Below, one piece after another: positions 24,920-32,963 of a stretch of 64,000 bases of DNA (its first letter is position 1; the number at the start of each line of letters is the position of its first letter). The notes beneath the pieces were generated by a model. The model was not told the origin of the DNA, searched no databases, and saw only the letters and a program-made list of their open reading frames with translations. A program made the position numbers and the translations under genes. The stretch comes from an uncultured Lachnospiraceae bacterium (GTDB lineage: Bacteria; Bacillota; Clostridia; Lachnospirales; Lachnospiraceae), in assembly GCA_910588295.1 (NCBI GenBank), contig CAJUQO010000008.1, positions 19,773 to 83,772 of the forward strand. The letters are read 5' to 3'.

Positions 24920-25870
24920 ATGAAAACTATATACTATGGTATCTTAAGCCTCTTTTTGACTCTGTGTATTCTCCTCATGCCCCGCGAGGCCCTTGACGGC
25001 GCTTCCCAGGGGCTCCTGCTCTGGTTCAACCGTGTGGTGCCCGCCATGCTTCCCTGTATGATGCTGACTTCTTTCTGTATGGAGACAGGGCTGTTCCACC
25101 GCCTCCAAACCAGAAACAGCAGCCGGCTGCAGAAGATTACCGGACTCAGCGGAGGCGGTCTCTATGCCGCTTTCCTGGGCCTGCTATGCGGCTATCCCAT
25201 GGGAGCAAAAATTACTGCCGATTTATATAAAAAAAACCTGCTCGACAGACGGGAAGCCTGCCACCTGCTATGCTTCTGCAATCAGCTCAGCCCTTCCTTT
25301 CTGATCGAATATGTACTTTTCGGGCTCTACGCCGATACTTCGTCCACCGCGTTCTTCCTGCCCGCCATGTATCTGGGTATCCTGTTTACACAGCTTTTTT
25401 ATCATATACGGTTCTCCCGGTCCGTAAACATTCCCTTTGTCCAGGCAGCCTCCTTAACGTACAAAAAGGAAGCCTCCGAAACCTTCACCCTCGGCAAAAG
25501 TCTGGATGCCTCCGTCATAAACAGCCTGGAGATTATTGCCAAAATAGGCGGCTACATGATTTTCTTCTCCGTGTTGGCAAAACTATTATCCCGATTCATT
25601 GCTCCCATAGCTCCCTGGGACGCTGTCCTCGTAACCGTCATGGAGCTGACCACAGGACTGGATACCCTCCGTCAGTCCTTCGGCCCCACCCTGCCCGGTA
25701 TCTGTCTGGCCTGTGCGCTCTGCGCTTTCGGCGGCTTAAGCTCCGTCATGCAGACCGCCAGTGTACTAAAGGGAACCGACCTCTCCATGGGCAGCTATCT
25801 ACGGGCTAAAATCCTGCAAAGCACCGTGACACTGTTTTTAGCATTCCTACTCTGCCTCTTCTTCCGCTGA
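24920..25870 (+). CDS. ylbJ: YlbJ-like sporulation integral membrane protein (nucleoside-recognition/Gate domain)
   Basis: A 316-residue membrane protein with about eight hydrophobic helices. The segment LLCGYPMGAKITADLY is the Gate (nucleoside recognition) signature seen in YlbJ and SpoIIIM/SpmA-type proteins. YlbJ is needed for heat-resistant spores in Bacillus, where it is made in the mother cell. Here it stands alone on the plus strand, divergent from relQ. The 3' end overlaps the convergent coiled-coil gene by 24 bases. No strong Shine-Dalgarno is seen before the ATG. Confidence 0.85.
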   Translation: MKTIYYGILSLFLTLCILLMPREALDGASQGLLLWFNRVVPAMLPCMMLTSFCMETGLFHRLQTRNSSRLQKITGLSGGGLYAAFLGLLCGYPMGAKITADLYKKNLLDRREACHLLCFCNQLSPSFLIEYVLFGLYADTSSTAFFLPAMYLGILFTQLFYHIRFSRSVNIPFVQAASLTYKKEASETFTLGKSLDASVINSLEIIAKIGGYMIFFSVLAKLLSRFIAPIAPWDAVLVTVMELTTGLDTLRQSFGPTLPGICLACALCAFGGLSSVMQTASVLKGTDLSMGSYLRAKILQSTVTLFLAFLLCLFFR

Positions 25871-26470
25871 TGCCGTCTCAGCCTCACCGGTCATCTCGGA
25901 AGCCTGCTGCATCAGGGACTGGGCCTGGGCCACCTGAGGCGCCAGCTCGCTTCTGTTTTTCTTCACTACATCATAACAGCTCCGCAGGGAACTCATGAAG
26001 AGACTGTATTTATCGCCGGCATCATTCAGAGTAGTCTCCATAATCTGACTGATATTGGCCAGCATTTCGTCAGTATATGCGATAGCGCCCATGCGGATAT
26101 TATTGGCATCTGTAGTGGCTGAATCCAGGATGGTCTGGGCCTGCATATTGGCCTGGTTGACTGTTTCATTCGCCTGGGCATAGGCCCTCTGCATGACCTC
26201 ATGCTGACTGATCATCTCCTGGGCCTTGGCCTCGGCTTCAGCCAGTACTGCGTCCGATTTGGACTGGGCGTCGGATAAAATGGCATCCTTATTGCTGATG
26301 ATCTTCTGGTAGCGTTTAATCTCATCGGGAGTCTTTAAACGGAGCTCACGCAGAAGCTCCTCCAGCTCCTCCTTATTTACAACAATTTTCGTCGTGGACA
26401 AGGGCTGGTATTTACAGCTCTCAATATATTCTTCAATCTCTTCAATGATCTGTTCGATTCTGCTGCTCAT
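25847..26470 (-). CDS. Coiled-coil protein (annotated in relatives as V-ATPase-H-like or ATPase)
   Basis: A 207-residue soluble protein. Residues 1-50 (IEQIIEEIEEYIESCKYQPL, then KEELEELLRELR) form a hydrophilic helical start. Residues 55-150 are a long alanine-, glutamate- and glutamine-rich coiled coil resembling the peripheral-stalk helices of V-type ATPase subunit H or DivIVA-type proteins. The tail is acidic. It probably is a scaffold or division-related protein; no catalytic motif is visible. The start is ATG 26470 with AGGAG eight bases upstream, rather than the TTG two codons earlier. The 3' ends of this gene and ylbJ overlap on opposite strands. Confidence 0.7.
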   Translation of the reverse strand: MSSRIEQIIEEIEEYIESCKYQPLSTTKIVVNKEELEELLRELRLKTPDEIKRYQKIISNKDAILSDAQSKSDAVLAEAEAKAQEMISQHEVMQRAYAQANETVNQANMQAQTILDSATTDANNIRMGAIAYTDEMLANISQIMETTLNDAGDKYSLFMSSLRSCYDVVKKNRSELAPQVAQAQSLMQQASEMTGEAETASAEEEAE

Positions 26471-26530
26471 ATACAAATCTCCTTATTCATCTAAAAGTAT
26501 TTCAGAGACAAATTTCTCCCATTCCTCCCT

Positions 26531-26559
26531 ATATTAGCACGTTCTTTTTCAGAAAACAA
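26531..26559 (-). promoter_or_regulatory. Promoter of the coiled-coil gene
   Basis: TTGTTT (26559-26554) and TAATAT (26536-26531) on the minus strand have a 17-base spacer and lie about 60 bases before the ATG at 26470. Confidence 0.5.
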
Positions 26560-26598
26560 CGTCTGATTTGTGATTTTCTTTATTTATGTATCAGTCCG

Positions 26599-27648
26599 TT
26601 ACGTTTCATTCTCCGTCTCCCGGCAGGCCTCCACCACACTGGCCAGTCCTTCCGCCATATGTACGCGGGCTTCCCAGCCAAGCTTTTCCATCTTCCCCGC
26701 ATGCAGCATAGCTTTTGTGGCCGTGGAATATCCCCGGCGCTCGTTCTCCCCGGGGAGTTCAAAAATCACCTTCGTCCCGGCGATATCTGCCAGATGCCCG
26801 GCCAGTTCCCTCAGCGTGATATCCGAAAGTCCGTCCGCCACATTGTAGGCCTCTCCGTCTTTACCGGAAAGCATGGTATAAAGCACGCCCGCCGCCGCAT
26901 CCGTCACAAAGGTATAAGAGAATTTCTGATTTCCCTCGCTTTTCAGCACAATATCCTCTCCCCGGGCCGCCTTCCTGATAAACTGAGCGATCGCTTTGGA
27001 ATCGCCGGAAAGCATAGTAGGGCCATATACGCGGCTGAGCCGGGCAACGGTAAAGGATAGGCCCTTGGCCTGGCGATAGGCATTGCACAGAGTCTCCCCG
27101 ACGCGCTTACTCTCCGGATATCCGGCCCGCAGGGTATTGCAATCGATATAGCCCATATAAGGCTCGTCAAATTTTTCCACATCCCCCCGATTTTCCCCGT
27201 ATATCTCCACAGAAGAACAAAAACAGAACCGTTCCGCTCCGTGGCAAGCCCCATAATCCAGAAGATTTTTTGTACCGAGAACATTGGCGGTAATCGTGCC
27301 GATAGGATCTCCGGCATACTGCATGGGATGGGTATTGCTGGCGGCATGGATCATATAATCCACCTTTCCACATTCCGGGAGAGGAACGTTTACATCGCAG
27401 GAAAGATAGGTAAAACTGGGATCATCCCAATACGCGGAAAAACGTTCCCTGGCCTTTTCCTCATTTCGGCTCAGCGCCAGTATCCGTATGGGCTTTTCCG
27501 TCGTGGCATTATGTCTCATTAGTATATCTATGATACATTTTCCGATCATACCGGAAGCCCCGGACAACAGGATCCGCCGCCCCTCAAGTTTCTCCCAGGG
27601 CAGCGGCTCCTCTGCCCGATATGCCAGTTCGGTTTCGTAAATATTCAT
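26599..27648 (-). CDS. NAD-dependent epimerase/dehydratase (extended SDR)
   Basis: A 349-residue sugar-nucleotide-modifying enzyme. The Rossmann start RRILLSGASGMIGKCIIDIL carries the GxxGxxG dinucleotide motif; SSVEIYGENRG and GYPESKRVGETLC give the catalytic S/T and YxxxK equivalents (here YPESK). It probably acts on a nucleotide-activated sugar or polyol used in cell-surface polymers. It is the last gene of a block with two cytidylyltransferases and a DUF4422 glycosyltransferase, which suggests a CDP- or UDP-linked precursor. The substrate cannot be determined from sequence alone. Confidence 0.88.
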   Translation of the reverse strand: MNIYETELAYRAEEPLPWEKLEGRRILLSGASGMIGKCIIDILMRHNATTEKPIRILALSRNEEKARERFSAYWDDPSFTYLSCDVNVPLPECGKVDYMIHAASNTHPMQYAGDPIGTITANVLGTKNLLDYGACHGAERFCFCSSVEIYGENRGDVEKFDEPYMGYIDCNTLRAGYPESKRVGETLCNAYRQAKGLSFTVARLSRVYGPTMLSGDSKAIAQFIRKAARGEDIVLKSEGNQKFSYTFVTDAAAGVLYTMLSGKDGEAYNVADGLSDITLRELAGHLADIAGTKVIFELPGENERRGYSTATKAMLHAGKMEKLGWEARVHMAEGLASVVEACRETENET

Positions 27649-27658
27649 AGATACCTCC

Positions 27659-28741
27659 TTATATCAGCATCCGCCGCCCCGTATGGGCTATATGCAGATC
27701 ACTTTTATGGTACAGGAAATAGAGGGTCGTCAGATTCTCCCCTATATAGCCGATGTAACGATCCGCCCTCTCGCTGCCTTTGGGATCGCTGAGTTCTTCC
27801 GTCCTTGCCAGAATCGGAAAAAGCCAATCGCAATACGCCTGAAATACGGGGCGCCGGGCAATCAGCATATTATAATTATAGAAATAAACTCCGGAAAATA
27901 TTTCCGGCAAAGCCTCCGCATAGGCCGGAGACAGCTCCTGTAAAGCCCTGACCATGGCCTCCCAGTCCGTTTCTTTCAAATATCTTCCGTGATGCTCCAG
28001 AATATCCGGATAATGAACCGTGGGGAAGGGAAGAACCGCATCAATCCCATTGGCCTGGATCCTGCCCAGATCCTCCTCGGTCACGTCCAGGACTCGGCGG
28101 TAATGATACAGACCCAGATAATCGGCCGTACCATGTTTCCCCACCCAGTACAGGGCAGAGAGCTCACTATAATTTTTATTTTTAAATGAGATATTTTCTC
28201 CTGTATTATCGCAGATATCAGCTATGCGATCGTCTGTCAGCGCCGCTCCTGCCTGAATGGGCCGCACCCATTCGGGCATATAATAACGTTTTTTCAGTTT
28301 CTTATCTTTGTGGAAGCAGGACATATAAACAGCAAGAGAAAAAGTCTCGTCCCGATGTCCTTCATAAGAGCGAAGGGAAGAAAATATCCCCTTCTGTCTA
28401 TAATATTCCTCCATCAGCGCGGCCTCTGTCCCGGCATCGATACAAACGTAATCTGTCATTCTCCGCTCCTTAAGGGCCGCGGTGATGACCTCATGGTGCT
28501 CCTCCGGTACGGCGACCAACACCCGACAGTCCGTTTCCTCCCATTCTTCCAGGGTTTTCACGGGAATACCGTCGATCTCCGCCGGGTTCCCATCCCGGCT
28601 GCTGACCAGAAAAGCCTCTATCCGGCACCCCGTATAGAGACTTTTTACGGCATAATAAACGCTCACAGCCACCATGGCCGCCCCGTAAATCACCACTCTG
28701 TCCCGCTCCCCTATGAGCGCCCGTTTCTTGTCCGTCATCAT
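27659..28741 (-). CDS. DUF4422-type glycosyltransferase with N-terminal Rossmann-like domain
   Basis: A 360-residue protein in two parts. Residues 10-110 resemble a small nucleotide-binding domain (VVIYGAAMVAVSVYYAVK, DCRVLVAVPEEHHE). Residues 125-360 match DUF4422 proteins, which are capsular or LPS-type glycosyltransferases: LAVYMSCFHKDKKL, NYSELSALYWVGKHG, YLGLYHYRRVLDV and FYNYNMLIARR. The ATG overlaps the upstream cytidylyltransferase stop as ATGA. It likely transfers a sugar or glycosylphosphate in teichoic-acid-like or capsule assembly. No membrane segment is seen. Confidence 0.82.
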   Translation of the reverse strand: MMTDKKRALIGERDRVVIYGAAMVAVSVYYAVKSLYTGCRIEAFLVSSRDGNPAEIDGIPVKTLEEWEETDCRVLVAVPEEHHEVITAALKERRMTDYVCIDAGTEAALMEEYYRQKGIFSSLRSYEGHRDETFSLAVYMSCFHKDKKLKKRYYMPEWVRPIQAGAALTDDRIADICDNTGENISFKNKNYSELSALYWVGKHGTADYLGLYHYRRVLDVTEEDLGRIQANGIDAVLPFPTVHYPDILEHHGRYLKETDWEAMVRALQELSPAYAEALPEIFSGVYFYNYNMLIARRPVFQAYCDWLFPILARTEELSDPKGSERADRYIGYIGENLTTLYFLYHKSDLHIAHTGRRMLI

Positions 28742-29448
28742 TTCACCCAATCTTCCCGCTCCATGCGCAAAAGGGCCTTAAAAAGCTCCAGGTCATCCAT
28801 AGTAGTGACCTTCACATTTTTTTCCGATCCCCTGGAAAAATAGACCGTTTCCCCGAGATGGAGCATCAACGTATTAACGTAAACTTCCCCGTGGATACCC
28901 CGACGCTCAGCTTCCTCATAGGCCCACAATGCCTTACCGTAGCGGTAAGCCTGGGGCGTCTGCACCCGCATGATCTCCTGGCGGCCAATGCCTTCGTTCC
29001 CGGACACGCCGTCGTTTGTCCGGACGATGGTCTCCTGACAACGCACCGCGCTGAGACCCGAATCCCACCGCTGGCACACACGGATCGCATCAGTGATGAC
29101 TTCCTCCGGGACAAAGGGACGGATACCGTCATGAACCAAAATCACATCCTTTTCATCACATACGTCATTCAAAGCCAGAACACCCTTGTGGATAGATTCC
29201 TGACCGTCTCTGCCGCCATTTGTGATCCATTTTAGTTTGGTGATCTTGTATTGCCGGGCATAAGCCCTTAGAACCTCATGCCATCCCTCCAGACACACCA
29301 CGGCAATGCCGTCGATATCCGGATGGCTCTCAAAATTCTCCAGTGTGTAAATAATTAATGGTTTCTCGTATATATTCATGAACTGCTTGGGGATATCCTG
29401 TTCTGTCCTGCTGCCGTGTCCCCCAGCCAGTATCAGCGCCACATTCAT
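28738..29448 (-). CDS. IspD/TarI-family cytidylyltransferase (copy 1)
   Basis: A 236-residue nucleotidyltransferase. The CTP-binding start NVALILAGGHGSRTEQDIPKQF keeps LAGGxGxR and the PKQF lysine; later DVILVHDGIRPFV and RVQTPQAYRY are the catalytic and substrate motifs. Proteins of this branch make CDP-ribitol or CDP-methylerythritol; next to a DUF4422 transferase and an epimerase, a TarI-like CDP-polyol role is more likely than isoprenoid synthesis. The start is ATG 29448 with AAGGAGG eight bases upstream, not the GTG two codons earlier. A strong hairpin (29477-29499) precedes its ribosome-binding site. Confidence 0.85.
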   Translation of the reverse strand: MNVALILAGGHGSRTEQDIPKQFMNIYEKPLIIYTLENFESHPDIDGIAVVCLEGWHEVLRAYARQYKITKLKWITNGGRDGQESIHKGVLALNDVCDEKDVILVHDGIRPFVPEEVITDAIRVCQRWDSGLSAVRCQETIVRTNDGVSGNEGIGRQEIMRVQTPQAYRYGKALWAYEEAERRGIHGEVYVNTLMLHLGETVYFSRGSEKNVKVTTMDDLELFKALLRMEREDWVK

Positions 29449-29476
29449 GGGCACATCCTCCTTGCTCCGTTTTTAT

Positions 29477-29499
29477 GATCCGCGGTATTGCCGCGGATC
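29477..29499. repeat. 9-bp inverted repeat between the two cytidylyltransferase genes
   Basis: GATCCGCGG and CCGCGGATC flank a 5-base loop. The very stable hairpin lies between the two tandem genes, about 30 bases before the second gene's start, without a T-run on either side. It may protect or process the mRNA rather than terminate it. Confidence 0.7.
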
Positions 29500-29509
29500 C
29501 ATGGAACCA

Positions 29510-30223
29510 TCACCCGTTGTTATCCTCCGGATGCTTCATCCGATACAACGCCTTGAACATCTCCACGTCTTCCACCCGGTTGATCTTTAAATTTAAATCT
29601 GAACCTTCCGAAAAAAACACCTTCTCCCCCAGCCTCGTCAACAGGGAGCTGTTATCCCAGGCGCCCAGACATCCCTCTTCCCTGGCACGGGTATGTATCT
29701 CCCACAGCATCTCAAAATCAAAGGACTGAGGCGTCTGTACCTTCATGATCTCATAGCGGTTCAGACTGTCGTACCCCTCATTTTTATCCGTAGAACGCAT
29801 GATCGTATCCATGATATAAGTGGCGGCCACCCCCATCCCCTTCTTCCTGCACATCTGAATGCTCCGGGTAATGATTTTCTCAGAAACCATCGGACGAATG
29901 GCGTCATGAATTACCACGATATCGCCCTTTCCCATACGCTCCCGCAAGAGTTCCAGGCCATGATAGGTAGACTCCTGGGCGTCTTTTCCGCCGGACAGGA
30001 TCTCCCGCATTTTCGTAATATTAAACTGCTTCCCGTAAGCCCGGATCATCTCCTGCCACCCGTCTACGCAAGTGACAATGATCTCGTCAATATCCGGATG
30101 ATTCTGGAAAATTTCCAGCGTGTACACGATCACCGGCCTGTTATTGACATTTATAAACTGTTTGGGAATATCCATGGAAAAACGCGGGTCACGCCCTCCC
30201 GCCAGTATCAGCGCTGTATTCAT
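29510..30223 (-). CDS. IspD/TarI-family cytidylyltransferase (copy 2, altered P-loop)
   Basis: A 237-residue paralogue of the next gene in the operon, sharing LILAGG, DIPKQFINV, YTLEIFQNHPDIDEI, VIHDAIRPMV and VQTPQSFDFE. The nucleotide loop reads LAGGRDPRFSMD instead of LAGGxGxR, so the second glycine of the CTP-binding loop is lost (Asp-Pro instead). This may change nucleotide choice or activity. Both copies lie in the same orientation 61 bases apart. The pair may act as partners or make different CDP-polyols. It is 19 bases downstream of rsmD and probably shares its transcript. Confidence 0.82.
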   Translation of the reverse strand: MNTALILAGGRDPRFSMDIPKQFINVNNRPVIVYTLEIFQNHPDIDEIIVTCVDGWQEMIRAYGKQFNITKMREILSGGKDAQESTYHGLELLRERMGKGDIVVIHDAIRPMVSEKIITRSIQMCRKKGMGVAATYIMDTIMRSTDKNEGYDSLNRYEIMKVQTPQSFDFEMLWEIHTRAREEGCLGAWDNSSLLTRLGEKVFFSEGSDLNLKINRVEDVEMFKALYRMKHPEDNNG

Positions 30224-30242
30224 ATACGGTTTTCCTTCCTAT

Positions 30243-30794
30243 TTATATTTTTTGCAGGAATACATGTTTATTCGTCTTGTAACGCTTTTCCTTCACAATG
30301 ACAAAGCCGAGCTCCTCTGCATAATCCATCCCCGTCTGCAGTGATGCCTCCACCACAACAACTCCCCCACCCTGCAAGAGGCCGGAGTCGGACAGATAGA
30401 CAAGTACTTCCTTCTCCAGACCTTTCTCATAGGGCGGATCCATAAAAATGCAGTCAAAAGCCTCGCCGCCCTCCAGCTTTCCGAGGGCGGCCTGCACACT
30501 CTCCTGCATAAGCACAGCGTCCTCCTCCAGCCTGGTGAATGCCAGATTGTCCGTGATACAGGCCGCCGCTTTCCTTGACAGCTCCACAAACACAGCCTTC
30601 CTGGCGCCCCGGCTCAATGCCTCGATACCGATGGCGCCGCTGCCGCTGAACAAATCCAAAAATGTGCCTCCCGGTATCCAGGGCTGCAGAACATTAAATA
30701 AAGTCTCCTTCGTACGATCGGTGGTAGGACGGGTGTCCAGGCCATCGATCGTCTTTAGAGGGAGACTTCGACATTTACCTGCGATAACTCTCAT
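30243..30794 (-). CDS. rsmD: 16S rRNA (guanine966-N2)-methyltransferase RsmD
   Basis: A 183-residue SAM-dependent methyltransferase. The start MRVIAGKCRSLPLKTIDGLD and TRPTTDRTKETLFNVLQPW are typical of RsmD; the SAM site is FLDLFSGSGAIGIEALSRGA and the catalytic IFMDPPYEKGL replaces NPPY. It methylates G966 of 16S rRNA during small-subunit assembly. It follows mgsA by 11 bases. In many Lachnospiraceae coaD lies next to rsmD; here a cell-surface gene block follows instead. Confidence 0.93.
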   Translation of the reverse strand: MRVIAGKCRSLPLKTIDGLDTRPTTDRTKETLFNVLQPWIPGGTFLDLFSGSGAIGIEALSRGARKAVFVELSRKAAACITDNLAFTRLEEDAVLMQESVQAALGKLEGGEAFDCIFMDPPYEKGLEKEVLVYLSDSGLLQGGGVVVVEASLQTGMDYAEELGFVIVKEKRYKTNKHVFLQKI

Positions 30795-30805
30795 TCTTTA
30801 AACTC

Positions 30806-31201
30806 CTAATGTAATTGCAGCCGCCAGTCCAAATCCCCTCTGTCCAGGCCGAGGATCAAAGACTCCGCCGTGGCTATATTGGTAGCAATCGGGATATTGT
30901 ACTGATCGCAGCAGCGCGTGATCTGATAAACGTCCGGTTCCTTCGGATCAATCATCGTCGGATTGTAGAAAAAGATAACCATATCCATATCGCCGCGCTC
31001 AATCATTTCCATAAATTGTTTGTCGCCTCCCACAGAGCCGGCCAGAAATTTATACACGCGAAGATTAGTGACCTCCTCTATACGACGGCCTGTCGTCCCC
31101 GTGGCATATACCTGGTGCTTGGCTAAGATTCCTTTGTAGGCGATGCAAAAGTCTTCAATCAGACTTTTCTTACTGTTGTGTGCAATAATACCTATGTTCA
31201 T
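30806..31201 (-). CDS. mgsA: Methylglyoxal synthase
   Basis: A 131-residue enzyme turning dihydroxyacetone phosphate into methylglyoxal, a bypass of lower glycolysis. Phosphate- and substrate-binding segments seen are IAHNSKKSLIEDF, ATGTTGRRIEE, GSVGGDKQFMEMI and FFYNPTMIDP. The start is ATG 31201 because GGGGGG lies about nine bases upstream; an ATG at 31210 would touch that sequence. An inverted repeat sits just upstream (31221-31240). Confidence 0.93.
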   Translation of the reverse strand: MNIGIIAHNSKKSLIEDFCIAYKGILAKHQVYATGTTGRRIEEVTNLRVYKFLAGSVGGDKQFMEMIERGDMDMVIFFYNPTMIDPKEPDVYQITRCCDQYNIPIATNIATAESLILGLDRGDLDWRLQLH

Positions 31202-31220
31202 CTCAGTCATCCCCCCAATC

Positions 31221-31240
31221 TTATCATAAATCCATGATAA
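31221..31240. repeat. Inverted repeat upstream of mgsA
   Basis: TTATCAT and ATGATAA are perfect 7-bp arms 6 bp apart, ending 20 bases before the mgsA start codon. It is placed to act as an operator or to form a hairpin near the ribosome-binding site. Confidence 0.5.
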
Positions 31241-31317
31241 CAAACCGACGAAAAAAAAGCAATATATTTTTTTGTGATTAGGCAGAATTTACAAAAACGA
31301 ATTTCAGGAAGCCTAAT

Positions 31318-31346
31318 TTGCAATTTGTTTTTATTTTCTGTAGCAT
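31318..31346 (+). promoter_or_regulatory. Candidate promoter of the sigma-factor module
   Basis: TTGCAA (31318-31323) and TAGCAT (31341-31346) are 17 bases apart on the plus strand. Downstream, GTAACGTTAC (31385-31394) is a perfect 10-bp palindrome that could be an operator. No clear ECF-type AAC/CGT promoter was found. Confidence 0.35.
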
Positions 31347-31424
31347 CCTGACCGCACTCTACGGTATTATGGATAGAAACAGACGTAACGTTACTGCAAA
31401 AGAAACATGAGGGGGTACCACCTT

Positions 31425-31982
31425 ATGCTCTTCCTATTCATGAATATGATCGATGAGCCGGAGAATCGGGAAAAGTTCCGGATTCTCTATGAGCATTACC
31501 ACCGCCTGCTCTGGCAGGTAGCCAATCAAATCCTCCAGGATGAATATCTGGCTGAAGATGCCGTGCAGAATGCCTACATGACAGCTTTGTCCTGCCTGAA
31601 CCGTTTTCAGGCGCCGGAAAGCGCGGCATCGAGAAATTTCCTTGTCACTATTGTCCGTTCCCGGGCCGTGGATCTGCTCCGAAAGGGCTACCACCGTCAC
31701 GAGGAGCAGCCCGAAGAATTTCCGGAAACACTGGCGGGGGACACTCCCCAGGATCTGTATTTCCGTCAGTATGATGTTGAACAGCTGGCAGATGCCATCC
31801 GACAGTTAGAACCGGATTACCGGGCGGTGATCGAATATTTTTATTTACACGATTGTTCCGTAAAGGAAACCGCCGCCCTGATGCAGACCACGGCAAAAAA
31901 TATTACCGTCCGTCTGACCAGGGCCAGGAAAAAGCTGAAATTGCTGCTGGAACAGCAGGAAGGAGGTGATTCCTATCACTGA
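31425..31982 (+). CDS. ECF-type RNA polymerase sigma factor
   Basis: A 185-residue sigma-70-family protein of the extracytoplasmic-function type. Region 2 is seen in FRILYEHYHRLLWQVANQIL and DEYLAEDAVQNAYMTALSC (the D-AEDAVQ motif for core and -10 binding). Region 4 is at the end: LEPDYRAVIEYFYLHDCSVKE and TAKNITVRLTRARKKL, a helix-turn-helix for -35 recognition. The start is ATG 31425, downstream of GAGGGGG; an ATG at 31407 overlaps that site. The next gene encodes a single-pass membrane protein, so a sigma/anti-sigma pair is likely. Confidence 0.9.
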   Translation: MLFLFMNMIDEPENREKFRILYEHYHRLLWQVANQILQDEYLAEDAVQNAYMTALSCLNRFQAPESAASRNFLVTIVRSRAVDLLRKGYHRHEEQPEEFPETLAGDTPQDLYFRQYDVEQLADAIRQLEPDYRAVIEYFYLHDCSVKETAALMQTTAKNITVRLTRARKKLKLLLEQQEGGDSYH

Positions 31983-32895
31983 CAGACATTTATGGGAAGC
32001 CTGCGGGCTTGCCATGGAACAGGATATCGCGGATCTCACGGCCCAGTCCTGCAACCACCGCTTTTCCGAGGATTTCCATGAATCCATTCGGCAGATGCAG
32101 GAGAAATCAAGCGACAAACACGCAGCGAAAATCTCCCGCCCGCTCTGGAGATTTCTGCCCGCAGCAGCGATGATCGCTCTGGTCTGTCTGGCCGGATTCC
32201 GTCTGCTGGATCTTGCCCCTTTTCGCATGGGCTCTCCCGGGCCGGGCTACGGCAAAGGGGCGGAAGAAGCCGCCGGGCAGGAGGCCGGGACAGACAGGAA
32301 AGAGGTCGGGGAGTACGCTACGGACACGGAAACGACCGGGGCTGCGGAGGGGGCCATGCAGGATTCAGAGGAAATACCCGGAGGAGCCGCGGTTGAAGAA
32401 GCCGCCGGAGAGGAAGCCGGCCGGCCGGATCTGGAGACGGAGAAAGAACTGATCCGGGATGGCATCGACAACGAAAAAGACGGGGGAACCCTGCCGGAAT
32501 CGGCTCAAAGCCAAACCGATTCATCGACAGACGATTCCGCGTCCCGAAAAGAAAACGGGACGCGGAATGAAAATCCTTCTGAAAACGGGACTTCTGTCAG
32601 AACCGTAAATTTATTATCTATCACCTACTACGCTTCCACCCATATACTGGCGCTGGAACTGCGAAATGATTCAGACAAAACCATTGACCTGGAAAATACG
32701 TGGATGCTGTTCAACTCGGATGGAGATACTGTAAATACGGAGGCGAATACTTCCGGGTTATCCAACCCCTCCCGGCTGTATCCCCAAAAAACCGCCACTC
32801 TCCGCTGCATTCTTCCGGACGGTGATCGACCCGAAGGAGAGTACACGCTTGAGCTGGAGGATGGGGAAATCATCCTGAGTTTCTCTTTTCCCTGA
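31966..32895 (+). CDS. Putative anti-sigma-like single-pass membrane protein
   Basis: A protein of about 310 residues. Residues 1-55 are a cytoplasmic helical part, about 60-78 a membrane helix (LWRFLPAAAMIALVCLAGF), then a long acidic, glycine- and alanine-rich low-complexity linker (about 85-200). A C-terminal all-beta domain resembles extracellular immunoglobulin-like modules (LLSITYYASTHILALELRND, YPQKTATLRCIL). It overlaps the sigma gene by 17 bases. The first in-frame start codon, a GTG at 31966, lies within the AGGAGGTG ribosome-binding site, so the real start is uncertain and may be a nonstandard ATC or ATT a few codons later. Role as anti-sigma factor is inferred from context only. 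Confidence 0.6.
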   Translation: MIPITDRHLWEACGLAMEQDIADLTAQSCNHRFSEDFHESIRQMQEKSSDKHAAKISRPLWRFLPAAAMIALVCLAGFRLLDLAPFRMGSPGPGYGKGAEEAAGQEAGTDRKEVGEYATDTETTGAAEGAMQDSEEIPGGAAVEEAAGEEAGRPDLETEKELIRDGIDNEKDGGTLPESAQSQTDSSTDDSASRKENGTRNENPSENGTSVRTVNLLSITYYASTHILALELRNDSDKTIDLENTWMLFNSDGDTVNTEANTSGLSNPSRLYPQKTATLRCILPDGDRPEGEYTLELEDGEIILSFSFP

Positions 32896-32963
32896 TTTGC
32901 GGGACAGGACATTCATTTGGCATCGGGAAAATATACCCTGCAATTATTAAGGAGACTGTAAAT

